DNA of 64,000 bases from Desmodus rotundus (taxonomy: Eukaryota > Chordata > Mammalia > Chiroptera > Phyllostomidae), in the NCBI RefSeq assembly GCF_022682495.2, contig NC_071394.1, forward strand, positions 30,538,470-30,602,469, written 5' to 3'. Of this stretch, positions 1 through 10,860 are shown piece by piece. The notes beneath the pieces are model-generated. The model searched no databases. It had not been told where the DNA came from and saw only the letters and a list, made by a program, of their open reading frames with translations. The position numbers and the translations under genes are program-made. Each line of letters opens with the position of its first letter. Position 1 is the stretch's first letter.

Positions 1-444
1 GTTACCTATTGTCTTCTGCCTCCTTTTAGGAGTATTGAGCCACTGATGCAATGTCCTAACCTATCTGCTTGAGTCCCTCTGCATCTATTTTGTAACACAG
101 TCTCCTCACTCTGTGTAAAGAAGTTCTCAGTCCCTTCTTCACCTGATACCTAAGATTGTTGCTATGCTGTCCCTTATATCCCAAACCTTCTCATCACCAA
201 TTTCTCTCCCTTTTCACTTTACTCAGGATTTTCCTCAAATCAACTCCAGCAGAAACTCTTCCCAAGGCAAGATTCATTATTTCAAATGTTTTCACAATTA
301 CAGTTAAAATTTAAATATATTCATACATACAACCAATAAAAAACCCACAAAAGATGTCAAAACCACAAAGGAAAAATAGAGAGAGAAACCATATCAAGGG
401 AGCAACATGTGCTCTACAGAGCATGGACTACGGAGGCCCTGAAG
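1..444. other. Unassigned sequence
   Basis: No repeat or gene recognised. The first 290 bases are pyrimidine-leaning; from about 290 the sequence becomes A-rich. Confidence 0.5.
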
Positions 445-527
445 CAGGACGGTCCAGTGGTTAATGAGTGTGGGAGCCTGGAGTAAGGATACCGGAGTTC
501 AGTCCCTGCTATACCTCTGAGTAATCA
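445..527 (+). repeat. MIR SINE fragment
   Basis: The order 'gtccagtggttaatgagtg ... ggagttcagtccctgctatac' matches the tRNA-related head and core of MIR in sense orientation. The copy is diverged and lacks the 3' part. Confidence 0.6.
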
Positions 528-700
528 CAAAAAATAACTAACTCCTAAAAATGTTCTCTCTCCTTAGTGGCAGGAGCATTGGAACACTAAAAGATGCAAT
601 TGTTTTTCCTAAGATCATAGTACTGTAAAAGTTCATACTGCTCCAAGAATAAGAGAGCATTACAACTCCGAGGGTATGAGAGTATATTACAGATACAAAT

Positions 701-925
701 GTTAGAGCATAGTGGCTTACCTTATGGACCTCAACTAACAGGGTTGGAATCCCAGCTCTGCTACTAATGAGCTATGTAACTTTGAACAAGTTACTTCACT
801 TCATAAATAATAGTGTTGGTAAATAAGATATTAGTAATGTTTATGTTATAGGATTGTTAAAATGATTGAATTATTCTATGTAAAAGTGCTTAAAATTATG
901 CTAAATACAATAATGTCTAAATGCT
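701..925 (+). repeat. MIR SINE
   Basis: A near-complete MIR in sense orientation. It runs from a tRNA-like head (gttagagcatagtggctta) through 'ggaatcccagctctgctac' and 'gctatgtaactttgaacaag' to the AT-rich 3' part with 'aggattgttaaaatgattga'. Heavily diverged. Confidence 0.75.
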
Positions 926-1229
926 AGTTATTATTTTAATATTATAGCTATTGAGTACAAGGGACTTTTCTATAAAGTCATCTCTCACAGAAATCACCAA
1001 GCCTAATGAAAAATGCGAGTTTATATGCAGCCCTTATATTTGGTAATCCATCTGTTCACTATTGTTTTAGAGTTCCCTACATTCTTAGAGAATGAAAAAA
1101 TTGAGAGACAGAGGAACTCAAGTATTGGATAAAATGAATTAAAATGATAGTAAGTAAATTTATTATTTCAGTTATACTTTCAGTGAATTCAAATTATTTA
1201 TCAGTGGCTTACTCGGTACCATAGTGTAC
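926..1229. other. Unassigned sequence
   Basis: No assignable repeat or exon. A 13-bp direct repeat (ggtaccatagtgt) lies at the right edge, at 1215-1227 and 1232-1244, four bases apart. Confidence 0.4.
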
Positions 1230-1390
1230 TGGGTACCATAGTGTGTCTTTGTGGAACTAGCAATATAACAGCAGAGACAGGCATAAACAAGTAAACCCCA
1301 AAATAAACATGTCACTTCACACTGCGGTAAGTACTCTGAAGGAAAAAAGTGTTCTCTATTACAGAGAATAAGAAGGGGACTTACTTGGGG
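1230..1390 (+). repeat. Ancient mammalian interspersed repeat, family unassigned
   Basis: The order 'agcagagacaggcataaaca', 'agtaaaccccaaaataaac' and 'gtaagtactctgaaggaaaa' resembles the middle of a common ancient mammalian repeat (gagcttacattctagtgggg / agacaataaacaagtaaa / gtgctatgaagaaaaa). Other parts of this family may lie at 21680, 61490, 61880 and 63790. I cannot name the family with certainty. Confidence 0.4.
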
Positions 1391-1624
1391 AATTAGATAA
1401 TAGTAGCAGTAGCAGAGTCCAAAAAAAGAAATTCCTTTCACACTTAATATTAATGCAGTTCCCCAAGTATTTCTAAAAAATACAAGTTCCATGTGGTCGA
1501 ATCCCTCTAAGAGGAATTCTTTGAAATTTTTCTTGAAGCTTAAAATTCACATTGATGTATTAAATTGAGGTCCTGGGAGGGCCTGTAGTAAGTAATGTTG
1601 TTTTAATGAATGAACAAACATGGT

Positions 1625-1733
1625 TTGGCTGTTTTGTTCACTCCTTTATTTCCAGAACCTGCAACAATGTTAAATATGTCCGAGAAATTCAGTAAACACT
1701 TGTTAATGATGAATGAATGAAAGAATGAATGAG
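1625..1733 (+). repeat. LINE-2 3' end with tetranucleotide tail
   Basis: The sequence 'cactcctttatttccagaac ... cagtaaacacttgttaatga' matches the last about 90 bases of L2. It is followed by the family's (TGAA)n-type tail (gaatgaatgaaagaatgaat) to 1733. Confidence 0.65.
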
Positions 1734-2408
1734 AAAATACGTAAATGAGCGAATCATGCAACCATTTTTATACAACACCTGTAAAACCTTCTAGAACTAA
1801 TGTCCTGGAAAATACACGAGAGGACACCGTGGAAACACTGTAATGCGGAGAAAACAAAGACCAATCCCCAAGCACAATTCAGGCACTTTCAGAACTAACT
1901 GAGTAGGAGAGAGGCGCAAGCGTCATGACTGAGGCCAGCAGAGAGGGGTGAAGCTAAAGACATCTTCCTCCTTTTATTTTGATCTTGTGTGGAGACACTA
2001 CAAAATCTCTCTGCTTGGTATTCATAAGCTTTCTGAATGTCCCCCCCGCATTCTCCATCCAGTTTCTATGCTATGCTGGTGTCTTCTTCTGAGCATTGTC
2101 TTTGTTTAAACCCTCCATTTAAAACTGTTTTTAGCTCTTCATTCATTGTTGGGAGGGGTTCAGAAAATTTCTTTCTCACCGTTTTAAAATTTTCGCATGT
2201 TAAGTCTGGGTTTCAAGGAGGCCGGACCATATCAGACCAGGTCTAACCCATCAGGCATTGAATTAGTCACCAAGAACTTTCTACCTGTAACAGTAGCAAC
2301 CCTATTGCGAGATAGCTATGACTTTGAGACCACCACTCAGCTGCGGAACAAACCATATTCAAAAATTTGTTCATATAAGTAGTACGGTTAACACTTCTAC
2401 CCCAAAAT
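1734..2408. other. Unassigned sequence
   Basis: No repeat family recognised. Two short overlapping open frames at 2037-2382 have no conserved motif and no splice-site context that I trust. Confidence 0.4.
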
Positions 2409-2417
2409 TATGGCCCT

Positions 2418-2645
2418 TCCATAGAGACAGAAAGCAGACTAAAGGCTGCCAGGGGCAGAGTGGAAGAGGAAATGGGGAATGACTGCTTAATGGATAGGGA
2501 GGTCTCCTTTGGGAGTGATGAAAATATTTTGGAACTAGATAGAGGTGACGGCTGCATAATATTGTAAATGCACTGAATGCAGCTTTATTGTACACATCAA
2601 AATGGTCAATTTTATGTTATGTAAATTTTACCTCAATTTAAAAAC
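2418..2645 (+). mobile_element. LINE-1 3' end, 5'-truncated, with TSD
   Basis: The segment matches the 3' UTR of L1MA/MB-type elements: 'gagacagaaagcagactaaa', 'ggctgccaggggcagagtgg', 'gtgatgaaaatattttggaa', then 'ttatgtaaattttacctcaa' and an A-rich end. A 9-bp duplication, tatggccct, flanks it (2409-2417 and 2646-2654), which sets the boundaries and implies a truncated L1-mediated insertion. Confidence 0.8.
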
Positions 2646-2654
2646 TATGGCCCT

Positions 2655-3577
2655 GGAAGACATAAAATAGAGAACAGTACATTAACAGACAATACCATAA
2701 CACACACCCCAAGTTCTTGGAGCGCTCTAAACTGCGGTGCTCACCATGCCCCACTTCAACGAAAAGAAGGAAAAAGAATTTTGACTTTTCTAAGTGAGCT
2801 CTGATCACTAGGCGTTTGTCATCAGTACTTTCTTATTCACGTGAGACATATGAAGATATCTTTTAAAGCAGCTTCAGGATCTTAGTGTGGGATCATCGTG
2901 TGAGGGCATTGCTAGAGCATGAAGAGAGCATATTTACAACAGCCAGCATTTTTTTAAAATGTTCCTCTGAGTCTGGAACTAAACTATATATGGGTAATAT
3001 GCATAGGGGAGAAATTGCTAGGGTGGGAAAAATACAGCTGTGAGGAAGAAAAAAAAGGGAGAAATGACTGTTTCTTTAAACACATCTATTAATCAAAGTT
3101 GAGATGCATCTCAAGGTAGGAAGCCACAGCTGTGAAGGGGAGGGCAGAGGGAGAACAGGATTATTATTTTAAATATATTTATATTAAATCATTACTGAAA
3201 TTGGGGAGCCAGACTATGAATTTGCAGCTGGGAGGAGGTCAAAGGGAACTTAGTCCCCATCCTTTGAAATGAATGTGTTCAACGGCTCTCCAACTAGGTC
3301 AAAGGGGACATCCTCTGCAGCTGGAAGTGGGAGGACTGCTGGAGGATGCTAGTTTGTCTACCTGTCACTTTAAAATATGCTCCATCCCTCTCAGTGTAGG
3401 AGCCTCTTGCAAAATAGAGAATTATGAAAGTGGGAAAAGAGAGCAATCAGCTTCCTAACTACACTGCTTTGATTTTTTAGCTTTAATAAACTCCACAGAG
3501 TTTGTAACACAATGTCAATTTTTATTCCCCTGGGGGAAAAAGTATTAATATTCTTGACATTCTTTGGATGTTATATA
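2655..3577. other. Unassigned sequence
   Basis: No repeat recognised. The 61-codon frame at 3273-3458 is the only open frame and has no recognisable features. Confidence 0.4.
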
Positions 3578-3660
3578 GGGAACCTCTTTAGGGCAGAGAC
3601 TTTTGACTTACTAAATTAATTTCTGTATCCCAGAACAGAGCACGATGTCTGGCACATTTA
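3578..3660 (+). repeat. LINE-2 3' end
   Basis: 'ctctttagggcagagactt ... ttctgtatcccagaacagag ... gatgtctggcacattta' follows the L2 3' end pattern (gagggcagggacc / tgtatccccagcgcctagca / gtgcctggcacatag). The expected (TGAA)n tail has been replaced by the purine microsatellite that follows. Confidence 0.65.
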
Positions 3661-3777
3661 TGGATGGAAGGAAGGAAAGGAGGAAGGGTGGGCAGGAGTG
3701 AAGGAAAGGAGGGAGGGGGAAGGAAGGGAAGGAGAGGGAGGAAAGAAAGAAGGAAGGAAGAAAGGAAGGAAGGAAGA
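3661..3777 (+). repeat. Purine-rich GGAA/AAGG microsatellite
   Basis: Interrupted GGAA, GGGA and AAAG units, almost all purine on the + strand apart from a few T and C near the start. It follows directly on the L2 tail and probably expanded from it. The opposite strand gives a spurious Pro/Leu/Ser/Phe-rich open frame. Confidence 0.9.
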
Positions 3778-4127
3778 GGTGGGCAGACTCTCTCAAGAAA
3801 ACAGAGCCAAAAATGAATTAAAAGAGGAGCATGGGCAACACCTAAGAAGAAACTAAATTCTAGTTTAAAACTCTAGAATTATCTTGAGGAGATTCATAGA
3901 CAGAATAAGAACTTAAAAAAAAAACTCATTAAATTAACTTGAGTACTCCTTCTTGGAGAGGTGTAGCAGAGTCAACGGAAGAAGCCAACAAGTCAGAAGA
4001 GGGTGATAAGAGAAAGTAGCTCAGGAAATCACTTGGAAAGAAAACCTCTGCTATGCCCCCAATCATTTCACCAAATGAGGAAACACTAGATCTGCCGTAT
4101 CTCTCATGAAATAACGCTGGGTATCAG
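3778..4127. other. Unassigned sequence
   Basis: A-rich sequence with no recognised repeat or exon. Confidence 0.4.
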
Positions 4128-4325
4128 AAGCACAGGCTTTGACAATCTCAAATATTGGTTCTGCTGTTTGCTGTCCATGTGACTAAATAGCTTTATCTCT
4201 CTGAATCTCAACTTTTTTCTCTATAAAATTGTGACTGTGATGATAGCAGCCTAGCAACATTATTGTAAAAATTAAACCGTATGGTAATAAGTAGAGTGCC
4301 TGGCATGTAGGGATATTTTAAAATG
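4128..4325 (+). repeat. MIR SINE
   Basis: A sense MIR: 'ggttctgctgtttgctgtcc', 'tgtgactaaatagctttatc', 'tctgaatctcaac', 'aaattgtgactgtgatgata' and 'agtgcctggcatgtaggg' occur in consensus order. Confidence 0.75.
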
Positions 4326-4580
4326 TTAATTCTCTCTGAATTAGGTGGAGTAGTGTGCTGGAGCCAGGTCGTGCCAGCTCACGAGATGCAACTGTGCACA
4401 TCTCTCCTTAACTCTCTTGCCAGTACCAGCAAGTTGGTAGCTTGAAATCATCCGTAGTGGATGTATTTGAACCAGAGAGATTGGCATAGACAACAATCTG
4501 GTTTTTTCCAGGTATCCAATTTTAAACATTTACCAGCATACCACCAACTGTGGAGGGTAGACAGAATTCTGGTTTGGGGG
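4326..4580. other. Unassigned sequence, possibly an old repeat
   Basis: The phrase 'gccagtaccagcaagttggt' and the flanking text feel repeat-like, but I cannot place them in a family. A 62-codon minus-strand frame is not convincing. Confidence 0.25.
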
Positions 4581-4584
4581 TCTC

Positions 4585-4690
4585 AGGAAAATTGAGTTCT
4601 AGTGCAAGTGTTGCAAAGTGCTATTTGTATGGTCTTGAATCATTCACATTCTGGGCCTTATGTTGCCTCATGTACAAAATGAGACAGGTC
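4585..4690 (+). repeat. MIR SINE core fragment
   Basis: 'attgagttctagtgcaagtg ... tatggtcttgaatcattcac ... tgcctcatgtacaaaatgag' follows the central MIR consensus (ctgtgtgaccttgggcaag / cctcatctgtaaaatggg) with heavy divergence. Confidence 0.5.
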
Positions 4691-4729
4691 ATGTTCCAGT
4701 TTCTGATAATGACAGGTTGCTAGTTGAAT

Positions 4730-5480
4730 ATCCTTCCCACTAAAAACTAAATATATTGGATAAAATATATACAAGTATATTCTTAAAGACATAAAAAAAC
4801 TAACAAGATATAAAAGAATTATCAAGACAAAACTGAAGGAAAAGAAAGAACCAGTGCATTAAGCAGGAAAGAAGTTTCTTCTACCTTGAAGGCATTTGTC
4901 AATTCCAACAAATTTTGATTTTGATTTTGCTGGCCTCACTGGGAAATGTAAATATAAAGCCTAAATTCACAAGATGTAAAGACTTGACAGGAGAATCTCT
5001 CCACAACAAATTGTAACTTTAAGATAAACCTACTTCCTCATGTACTTACAATCCACTTTCCATGGTTCAGGAAATTTGAAGTCTTAAACTTGGATGAAAT
5101 TGGTCTCAGACTTTACTTCCTTCATGAGCCTGAAAGAAGCAAATAAAATCATCTCAAGAAGAAAGTACCTTCATCCTGGACTTCAAGTTACTCTTACAAA
5201 TAATTTTTCAGATACTGTAAGTATATTATAATCACAGCTAACCAAACTTTCCAAAAAAGGCACTATAGGTTATAAGCATCAGAAAACAGAAAACAACCCC
5301 ACAAAAATAATCAGGTACAAACTACAAAACAACCATACTTAAAAGATAACCTTGAAAATATATGCAAGAAGTAAGAAAACTACAAAAAGTAACATAAATT
5401 TGTTTTAAAAACATTCAGTATAACTTCTAGCAAGAAAAAAATGGGATAACCAAATTAAGAAAAAAGATCCTAAGTCATAA
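4730..5480 (+). repeat. Possible diverged LINE-1 5' region
   Basis: A-rich text with phrases such as 'atcagaaaacagaaaacaac' and 'gatactgtaagtatattata' resembles the region upstream of ORF1 in old L1M elements. No ORF1 follows, so this is a guess from composition and short phrases. Confidence 0.3.
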
Positions 5481-5749
5481 AATGGCATTTATCAGGGTCA
5501 ACTTTAGCCTGAATACATAAGGGGGATTCTGAGGGTTTGGCCAAGTGTTTAAAGGAAATCTTGAACCAATCTTTAGAAGTATGAAGATTTCACATAAAAT
5601 TCAAATGTTGAGCTTCTGTTTAAATCAAGATCGGCAGGCAGCACTGAGCCAGGTCACAACAGTTCGCTAAGACGGATTCACACGCCCCAGTTCGCTACAG
5701 ATCCCACTGCTCCATCTCCCTTCCTGGAGGCTTGTGCGTTGCCATTTGT
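5481..5749. other. Unassigned sequence
   Basis: Nothing recognised. The last 100 bases, before the hAT element, are more GC-rich with several CpG dinucleotides. Confidence 0.4.
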
Positions 5750-6031
5750 CAGGGACTGGCAAACTCTTCCTATTAAGGGCCGTATAGAAAATATTTTAGG
5801 CTTTGTGGGTCACATAGTCTTTATAACAAGTGCTCAGTTCTGTCATTATTTTTGTATTTATTGTTGTTATTAAGTATTATCTATGACTGAAAGCATAACA
5901 ATGACAATAAATACAAAAATATCTGTGACTGAAATAAATGAGTGATATTGTGCTCTGAAAAAAAAAAGAACATTTACTAAAACAAGGAGCAGGCTGAATT
6001 TGAACATTGGGCTATCGTTTGGCATTCTCTG
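5750..6031 (+). mobile_element. hAT-Charlie nonautonomous DNA element, MER20-like
   Basis: It opens 'cagggactggcaaactcttc', runs through 'agggccgtatagaaaatatt' and 'ttaggctttgtgggtcacat', and closes near 'ggctatcgtttgg', the MER20 order. It is longer than the about 220 bp I expect. The middle contains a 24-bp imperfect inverted repeat (5848-5871 with 5897-5920), so extra sequence may have been gained there. Confidence 0.6.
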
Positions 6032-7621
6032 CCACATCTCTTTTTACTTACCCTACTGTTCTTCTCAGAGAAATATTTCTCCCTACTCATGTCACTGTCA
6101 GTGGGGAAAAGATATATATACTGAGAGGACCATGTATGTCAAGGAATATCACAAAACTAATAAAATTGGCCTCGTCCCCTCATTTGCATTACTTCTCTGG
6201 CCTCTGTGCATGTGTCACCAAGTCTAAATAATCTGTACAATTCCTTCCAACTCCCTAAATTTATAGTCTGGTGATGGCGTGTCAATGTGCCCAGAAGTCA
6301 GAACCCCTGGGGACTGTGTGTTTCTCATTTCTCTTATCAACTCCAAGCCCGCCCTACTGTCATGTGTTCTGAGGTTCTAACAGATGTATAAGACAAGCCA
6401 TTTGGAAAGTTGCAAGACAGCACTAGCCTATGTGCAAAAGTGATGGATGAGGATAAAAATACTTATTTCCCCTATTTTTGTTTCCCTCCGCTATGATCTA
6501 ATTTTTATAAGGGTTTTGAAATACTAAGTACAAAACAGAGATAAAGATAAAGCCTACTTAAGTTCTTTAAATGTCAGGAATTTTTAAAAGTATTACTACT
6601 CAAAGACAAAAATAGATTGATCCCGTACTTTAAAGCCAATTTCTAATCTGAAAGTTTACTGCAGGCAGGACTTTGATTCCATTCAAGTTGTTCTAATGGC
6701 TTTGCCCTTTTCCTTAACTCAAATCACAGGGAAACGTTTTTATTGTCTTTTTAACAAGATCATAGTCTCAATAAAAATGAACACAGAGAAGAAATAAACC
6801 AGATTCTCTCAATGACTATTTTCTGAGCTCATTCTGAAAGATAATTTTATGTACACAAGCCCTTTATGGGTAAGAATCTCTTGTTTTCTTAAACCTCTTG
6901 GATAACATGCAGTAAAAAATATCTATCCCTAGATTCTTCTCCAGAGTAGACAGGATTATAATATAAACATATTTCATCAATTCTAACAGGCATTTTTTCA
7001 CATTTTAATTATCTCTTTAATTGAGATGACTCTCACAATTACTCTTACCTGGTTGACAGTTGTGAATAGTCGTCGTATGTATAAGTAAGCATACGGACAA
7101 GGTTGGTAGTTAATTCTAATGGGACGGTTGAACGATGGCAATTCCTCCACAGCTGACTTACAAAACGTTTAAGAACTATTTGTAGAAGGATGTGGGCACT
7201 AATTGTGGTCTGACCATCTTTTGTTGACAACTTATGGCCAGATCAAGGAAGTTCCAGCACTGAATATTGCAAAGCAAACATCAATGAATAAAAGAAAGTC
7301 CTAGAGACTATGACCAACAGTATTGTAAGAAATACTGAGTCATTAATGCTTCCAGTGGTACAAAGGGTATTTCATGGGAAGAAACACAAACATCAACAAC
7401 TGTGAATTAAAAACAGAACAGGACTTGCAACTACTGCAAAAACGTTGGCAACTTCTCCAGAACACAAGTTTTGATGTACAAAATTGTCAAAGCGAGTATT
7501 TAAGGGTTCTGGAAATTGGTCAAAAATAAACAACATATTAAGATGTGTTAATTCATAACAAACTACTAGAAATTTGAATGAGTACATTAAACATCTGCAG
7601 ATTTCATGCTCTCTCTTTTCA
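6032..7621. other. Unassigned sequence
   Basis: About 1.6 kb with no recognised repeat or exon. It is AT-rich throughout. Around 7045-7230 there is a slightly more complex stretch with a 61-codon minus frame and several CpGs, which I cannot assign. Confidence 0.4.
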
Positions 7622-7860
7622 GGGCAGTGAGACTATTCTGTGTGATACTGCAATGGTGGGTACATGTCATTGTACCTTTGTCAAAAGCCATAAAATGTGC
7701 AACACTGAGAATGAAATCTAATAATGATATGTCAGCATGTGGAATGCACGTGGTGGGGGAGTGGTAAGGGGCAAGGGGCATGTGAGAATTCTATATTTTC
7801 TGCTCATTTTTGCTTTGAACCTAAACTTGCTCTAAAAAGTAAAGTCTGTTAATTTAAAAA
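7622..7860 (+). mobile_element. LINE-1 3' end (older L1M type)
   Basis: 'gtgatactgcaatggtgggt', 'tacatgtcattgtacctttg', then 'attttctgctcatttttgct' and 'aaacttgctctaaaaagtaa' match the 3' UTR and terminus of old L1M elements. It appears shortened internally near 7720-7760. It ends at 'aatttaaaaa', directly next to another L1. Confidence 0.75.
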
Positions 7861-8736
7861 GACATTCATAATATATAAAGAACTCTCACAACTTAATGAT
7901 AAGAAGACAAAAAAGACAATTAATAATGGGCAAACTATTTGAATAGATACAGGTATTTCACCAAAGAAGATATGTAAGTAGCTCCTTAATGCGCAAATGC
8001 TCAAATTCATTACTCATTAGGAAAATACAAATTAAAAACAAAGAGATATCACTATGTAACCACCAGAATGGTTACAATAAAAAATACTAATAATAAAAAG
8101 TGTGGTGAAAAACATGGAGAAACGAGAACCTTCATACATTGATAATGAGAATGTAAAATTGTACAGACATCTTGGGAAATGTTGGCGCTTTTCTAAAGAT
8201 CAAATGTATAATCCTATACGACTAAGCAATTTTAACCTAGATAATTGCCCAAGTGAAATAAAAATATACATTCGCAAAAAGCCTTGTACATGAATGTCCA
8301 AAGAAGTATTATTAATAATCCCAAACAATTCAAATATTTTTAAACAAAATGTGACATATTTATACAACAGAATACTACTCAGCAATTGAAAAAAAAAAAC
8401 ACACACTGACAGGTGCCACATTACAGCTGAACCTCAAAAACATTGTGCTAAGTGAAAGAAGCCAGTCACAGAAAAACTAGATATTGTATGATTTGACTAA
8501 TATGAATATTCCAGAAAAGACAAATTCATAGAGATGGAAAGGAGACTGCTGATTGACAGGCTCAGGGAACAGGGACTGAATACAAACCCATATGAGAGAA
8601 GTTCGTGGGGTGATGAACGTGTTCTAAAACTGGATTGAGACGATGGTCATCAGCTGAACCTTTTCTAAAATCCACTGAACTATGTACTTACTCTTGGTGA
8701 ACTTTACAGTATGTAAGTGATATTTCAAAAAAGCTG
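7861..8736 (+). mobile_element. LINE-1, 3' part of ORF2 plus 3' UTR
   Basis: It starts within the late ORF2 region (aagaactctcacaacttaat, atgggcaaactatttgaata) and continues through 'aatactactcagcaattgaa', 'gtgctaagtgaaagaagcca' and 'tggtcatcagctgaacc' to 'atatttcaaaaaagctgtgt'. Many stops and indels make it a fossil. It abuts the L1 end at 7860, so one copy probably landed in the tail of the other. Confidence 0.85.
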
Positions 8737-8744
8737 TGTGCACA

Positions 8745-8855
8745 CAAGAAGCAGAAGACCAAGGAGGTAAGTGCCAATAATTTACTCAACATCACAGAGT
8801 TAGTTTCCTGAAAGTCAGAAGCAGAGATAAGAATTCCCAGTCAATGGACTTTTCA
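8745..8855 (-). repeat. Probable MIR fragment, antisense
   Basis: 'accaaggaggtaagtgccaa ... cacagagttag ... agcagagataagaattccca' resembles the reverse complement of the MIR core (gaaactgaggctcagagagg / cacacagctagtaag / agagccaggattcgaaccca). Weak. Confidence 0.4.
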
Positions 8856-10167
8856 TGGTGAACGATCTAGGGTATCACCAACTTAAAAAATAGCAAATGG
8901 ACTTAACTGCTTTAAATAATTTGGGGAAAAATTTGGGGGTATTAATTGGTAATCAATGAATAGAACATGAGTAGATAACCAAACATATATTTTAGAAGCT
9001 CAGTATCAGTAAGTTCTACTCACATTCAAAACTATTTCATTACAAAATCTTTATCTTCTGAAATGTTTATTCGCTTATTCGGAGTCATTCGTTCTTGCAA
9101 CACGCGCAAGAATTCAATTTTGCAGCTCACACTGTAAGCTCTCTGTCATTGTAGGTCATGGTTTCCCTCCACGCCGTGCCTTCCTCAACCTGCGGCTGTG
9201 CACAGAGCAGGCCTCAGTGAGCACGCAGGCCCCGCCCAGGTTCCCCTGAGGGGGGCTCCTCTGCGTCCTCTCCTTGGCCCTTCACATTTTACTAGAATGT
9301 CTAATAGGTCAACCAACTGAACGAAAAGCACCATCTTCACTTTCCTCACTATTTCTGACTCCAGGGAGACCTCAATATTGTCAAAGAAATAAGAATCTCA
9401 ATGCTATATGCACACAAAAAAGAGCCTGTAAGATGTTTTGAATTTTTTTAAATCTCCATAAAGGAAATAAAAGTGCCCCAGAAATTTGGAAGCAAAGTTT
9501 TCCCTATATATTGTTAAAACTCGGGGTAGGTGAATGGAAATGGTATATGGCTTAGATATATGAGATGAGAAAGAAATCTTTCTTAAATATCAAGACTCAT
9601 CTCTCTTGCGACTGCATTCAAGAAAAAAATATGGAGCCCTCTGGTGGTCAAATTATTATCCTCACTATGAAGTTCCTAACATAAAAACCTCTTAGTGATT
9701 TAATGGCAAAACTTACATTCCATATCCAGAAGCTTGGCAACTCCTAATCTTCAAAGGAGACTTTTACTAAAATGAGTGCAGGTTTTTACTTTATATAGTT
9801 CTTTGTGGCATGTGTGTGTTTTCCTGGCAAGGGGTTTGAAGCTAATAAATATTTAAATCCATGGAATAGCACTTCCTAAGTTATCACAAAGTAAAATGAG
9901 AGGTTAGAAATGAACTCCAGAATTATGCTGAAGATTAAAAAGCCACTAATGCTCCCTACCCTCCTTAAATATAAAACGGTTTCAAATGTCAAAACCTTCT
10001 GCAACCATTGGGGTTTATTTGGAAATTTTACTGCACCTTACACCCAACATTTAAATCTCTTCGTTGTTAGGTGAAACTGTTTTTTTGTATAAAACCATGT
10101 AACATGTAGCTTATAACATGCAGTGGGTTTCTTGAGATAAACAATGCTATCACTCTCATTTTTTTTT
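8856..10167. other. Unassigned sequence with a small CpG cluster
   Basis: No recognised repeats or exons. Most is AT-rich, but 9071-9265 carries about eleven CpG dinucleotides, including 'acgcgc', 'cacgccgtg' and a GC box (ccccgccc at 9230-9237). That is unusual for this window and is listed as a finding. Confidence 0.4.
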
Positions 10168-10680
10168 GAGAGAAAGAGAGAGATCTGTTATAAGAAATTG
10201 GCTTGGCAGTTATGAAGGCAGGCAAGTTTCAAGATCTGTAGGGTGAAGTGGCAAGCTGGCAATCCAAGGGAAAGCTGATGGTTTAATTTCATTCTGATGC
10301 TGAAGGCCTGCGAATGAGGAGAGCAGATGGTGTAGTTCCTGCTCGAAGGCCGGCAGGTTTCAGACCCAGGAAGAGCAGATGTTTCAGTTAGAGTTTGAAT
10401 TGGGGAAGGGGAGCCAATGTCCCAGGTCAAAGGCCATCAGGTGTGAAAAATTCTCTCTTACTCTGGAGAGGGTCAACCTTTTTGTTCTATTTGGTGTTTC
10501 AACTATTTGGATGAGGCCCAACACCACCTGGGAAGGCAATCTGCTTTACTCAGTTTACCAATGTAAATGCTAAACATATCCAAAAACACTCTCACAGAAA
10601 CACACAGAAATAATGTTTGACCAAGTATCTGGTCATCTGGTGTTTCAATCAAGTTGACACATAAAATTAACCATCACACA
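10168..10680 (-). mobile_element. MaLR-type LTR (ERVL-MaLR), antisense
   Basis: Read on the minus strand it opens TGTGTGATGGTTAATTTTAT, continues 'gtgtcaacttgattg', 'gagtaaagcagattgccttc' and 'tgggcctcatcc', and runs to the 'ttcttataacagatctctct' region near the LTR 3' end. This is the MaLR LTR layout. The last tens of bases of the LTR are missing, so it is an almost complete solo LTR. The 80-codon frame inside it is not a gene. Confidence 0.75.
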
Positions 10681-10683
10681 GCC

Positions 10684-10860
10684 AGAGGGAAAAAAGATAC
10701 ATTCTTACAGACAAAGGAGAAAAGATAAGAATTACAGTAGTCTGCTTATAGGAAACCATATATGCAGAAGTCAACAGACTAGCATCTCCAAAGTGCTGAA
10801 GAAACTGTCAACCCAGAATTCTATATGCAGCAAAAATATCTCTCAAAAATGAAGATGCTG
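10684..10860 (+). mobile_element. LINE-1/HAL1 ORF1 C-terminal fragment
   Basis: 'gacaaaggagaaaagataag', 'ggaaaccatatatgcagaag', 'ccaaagtgctgaagaaactg' and 'aacccagaattctatatgca' match the part of L1M/HAL1 ORF1 encoding the C-terminal nucleic-acid-binding half. It starts four bases after the MaLR LTR, and no ORF2 follows. Confidence 0.65.
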
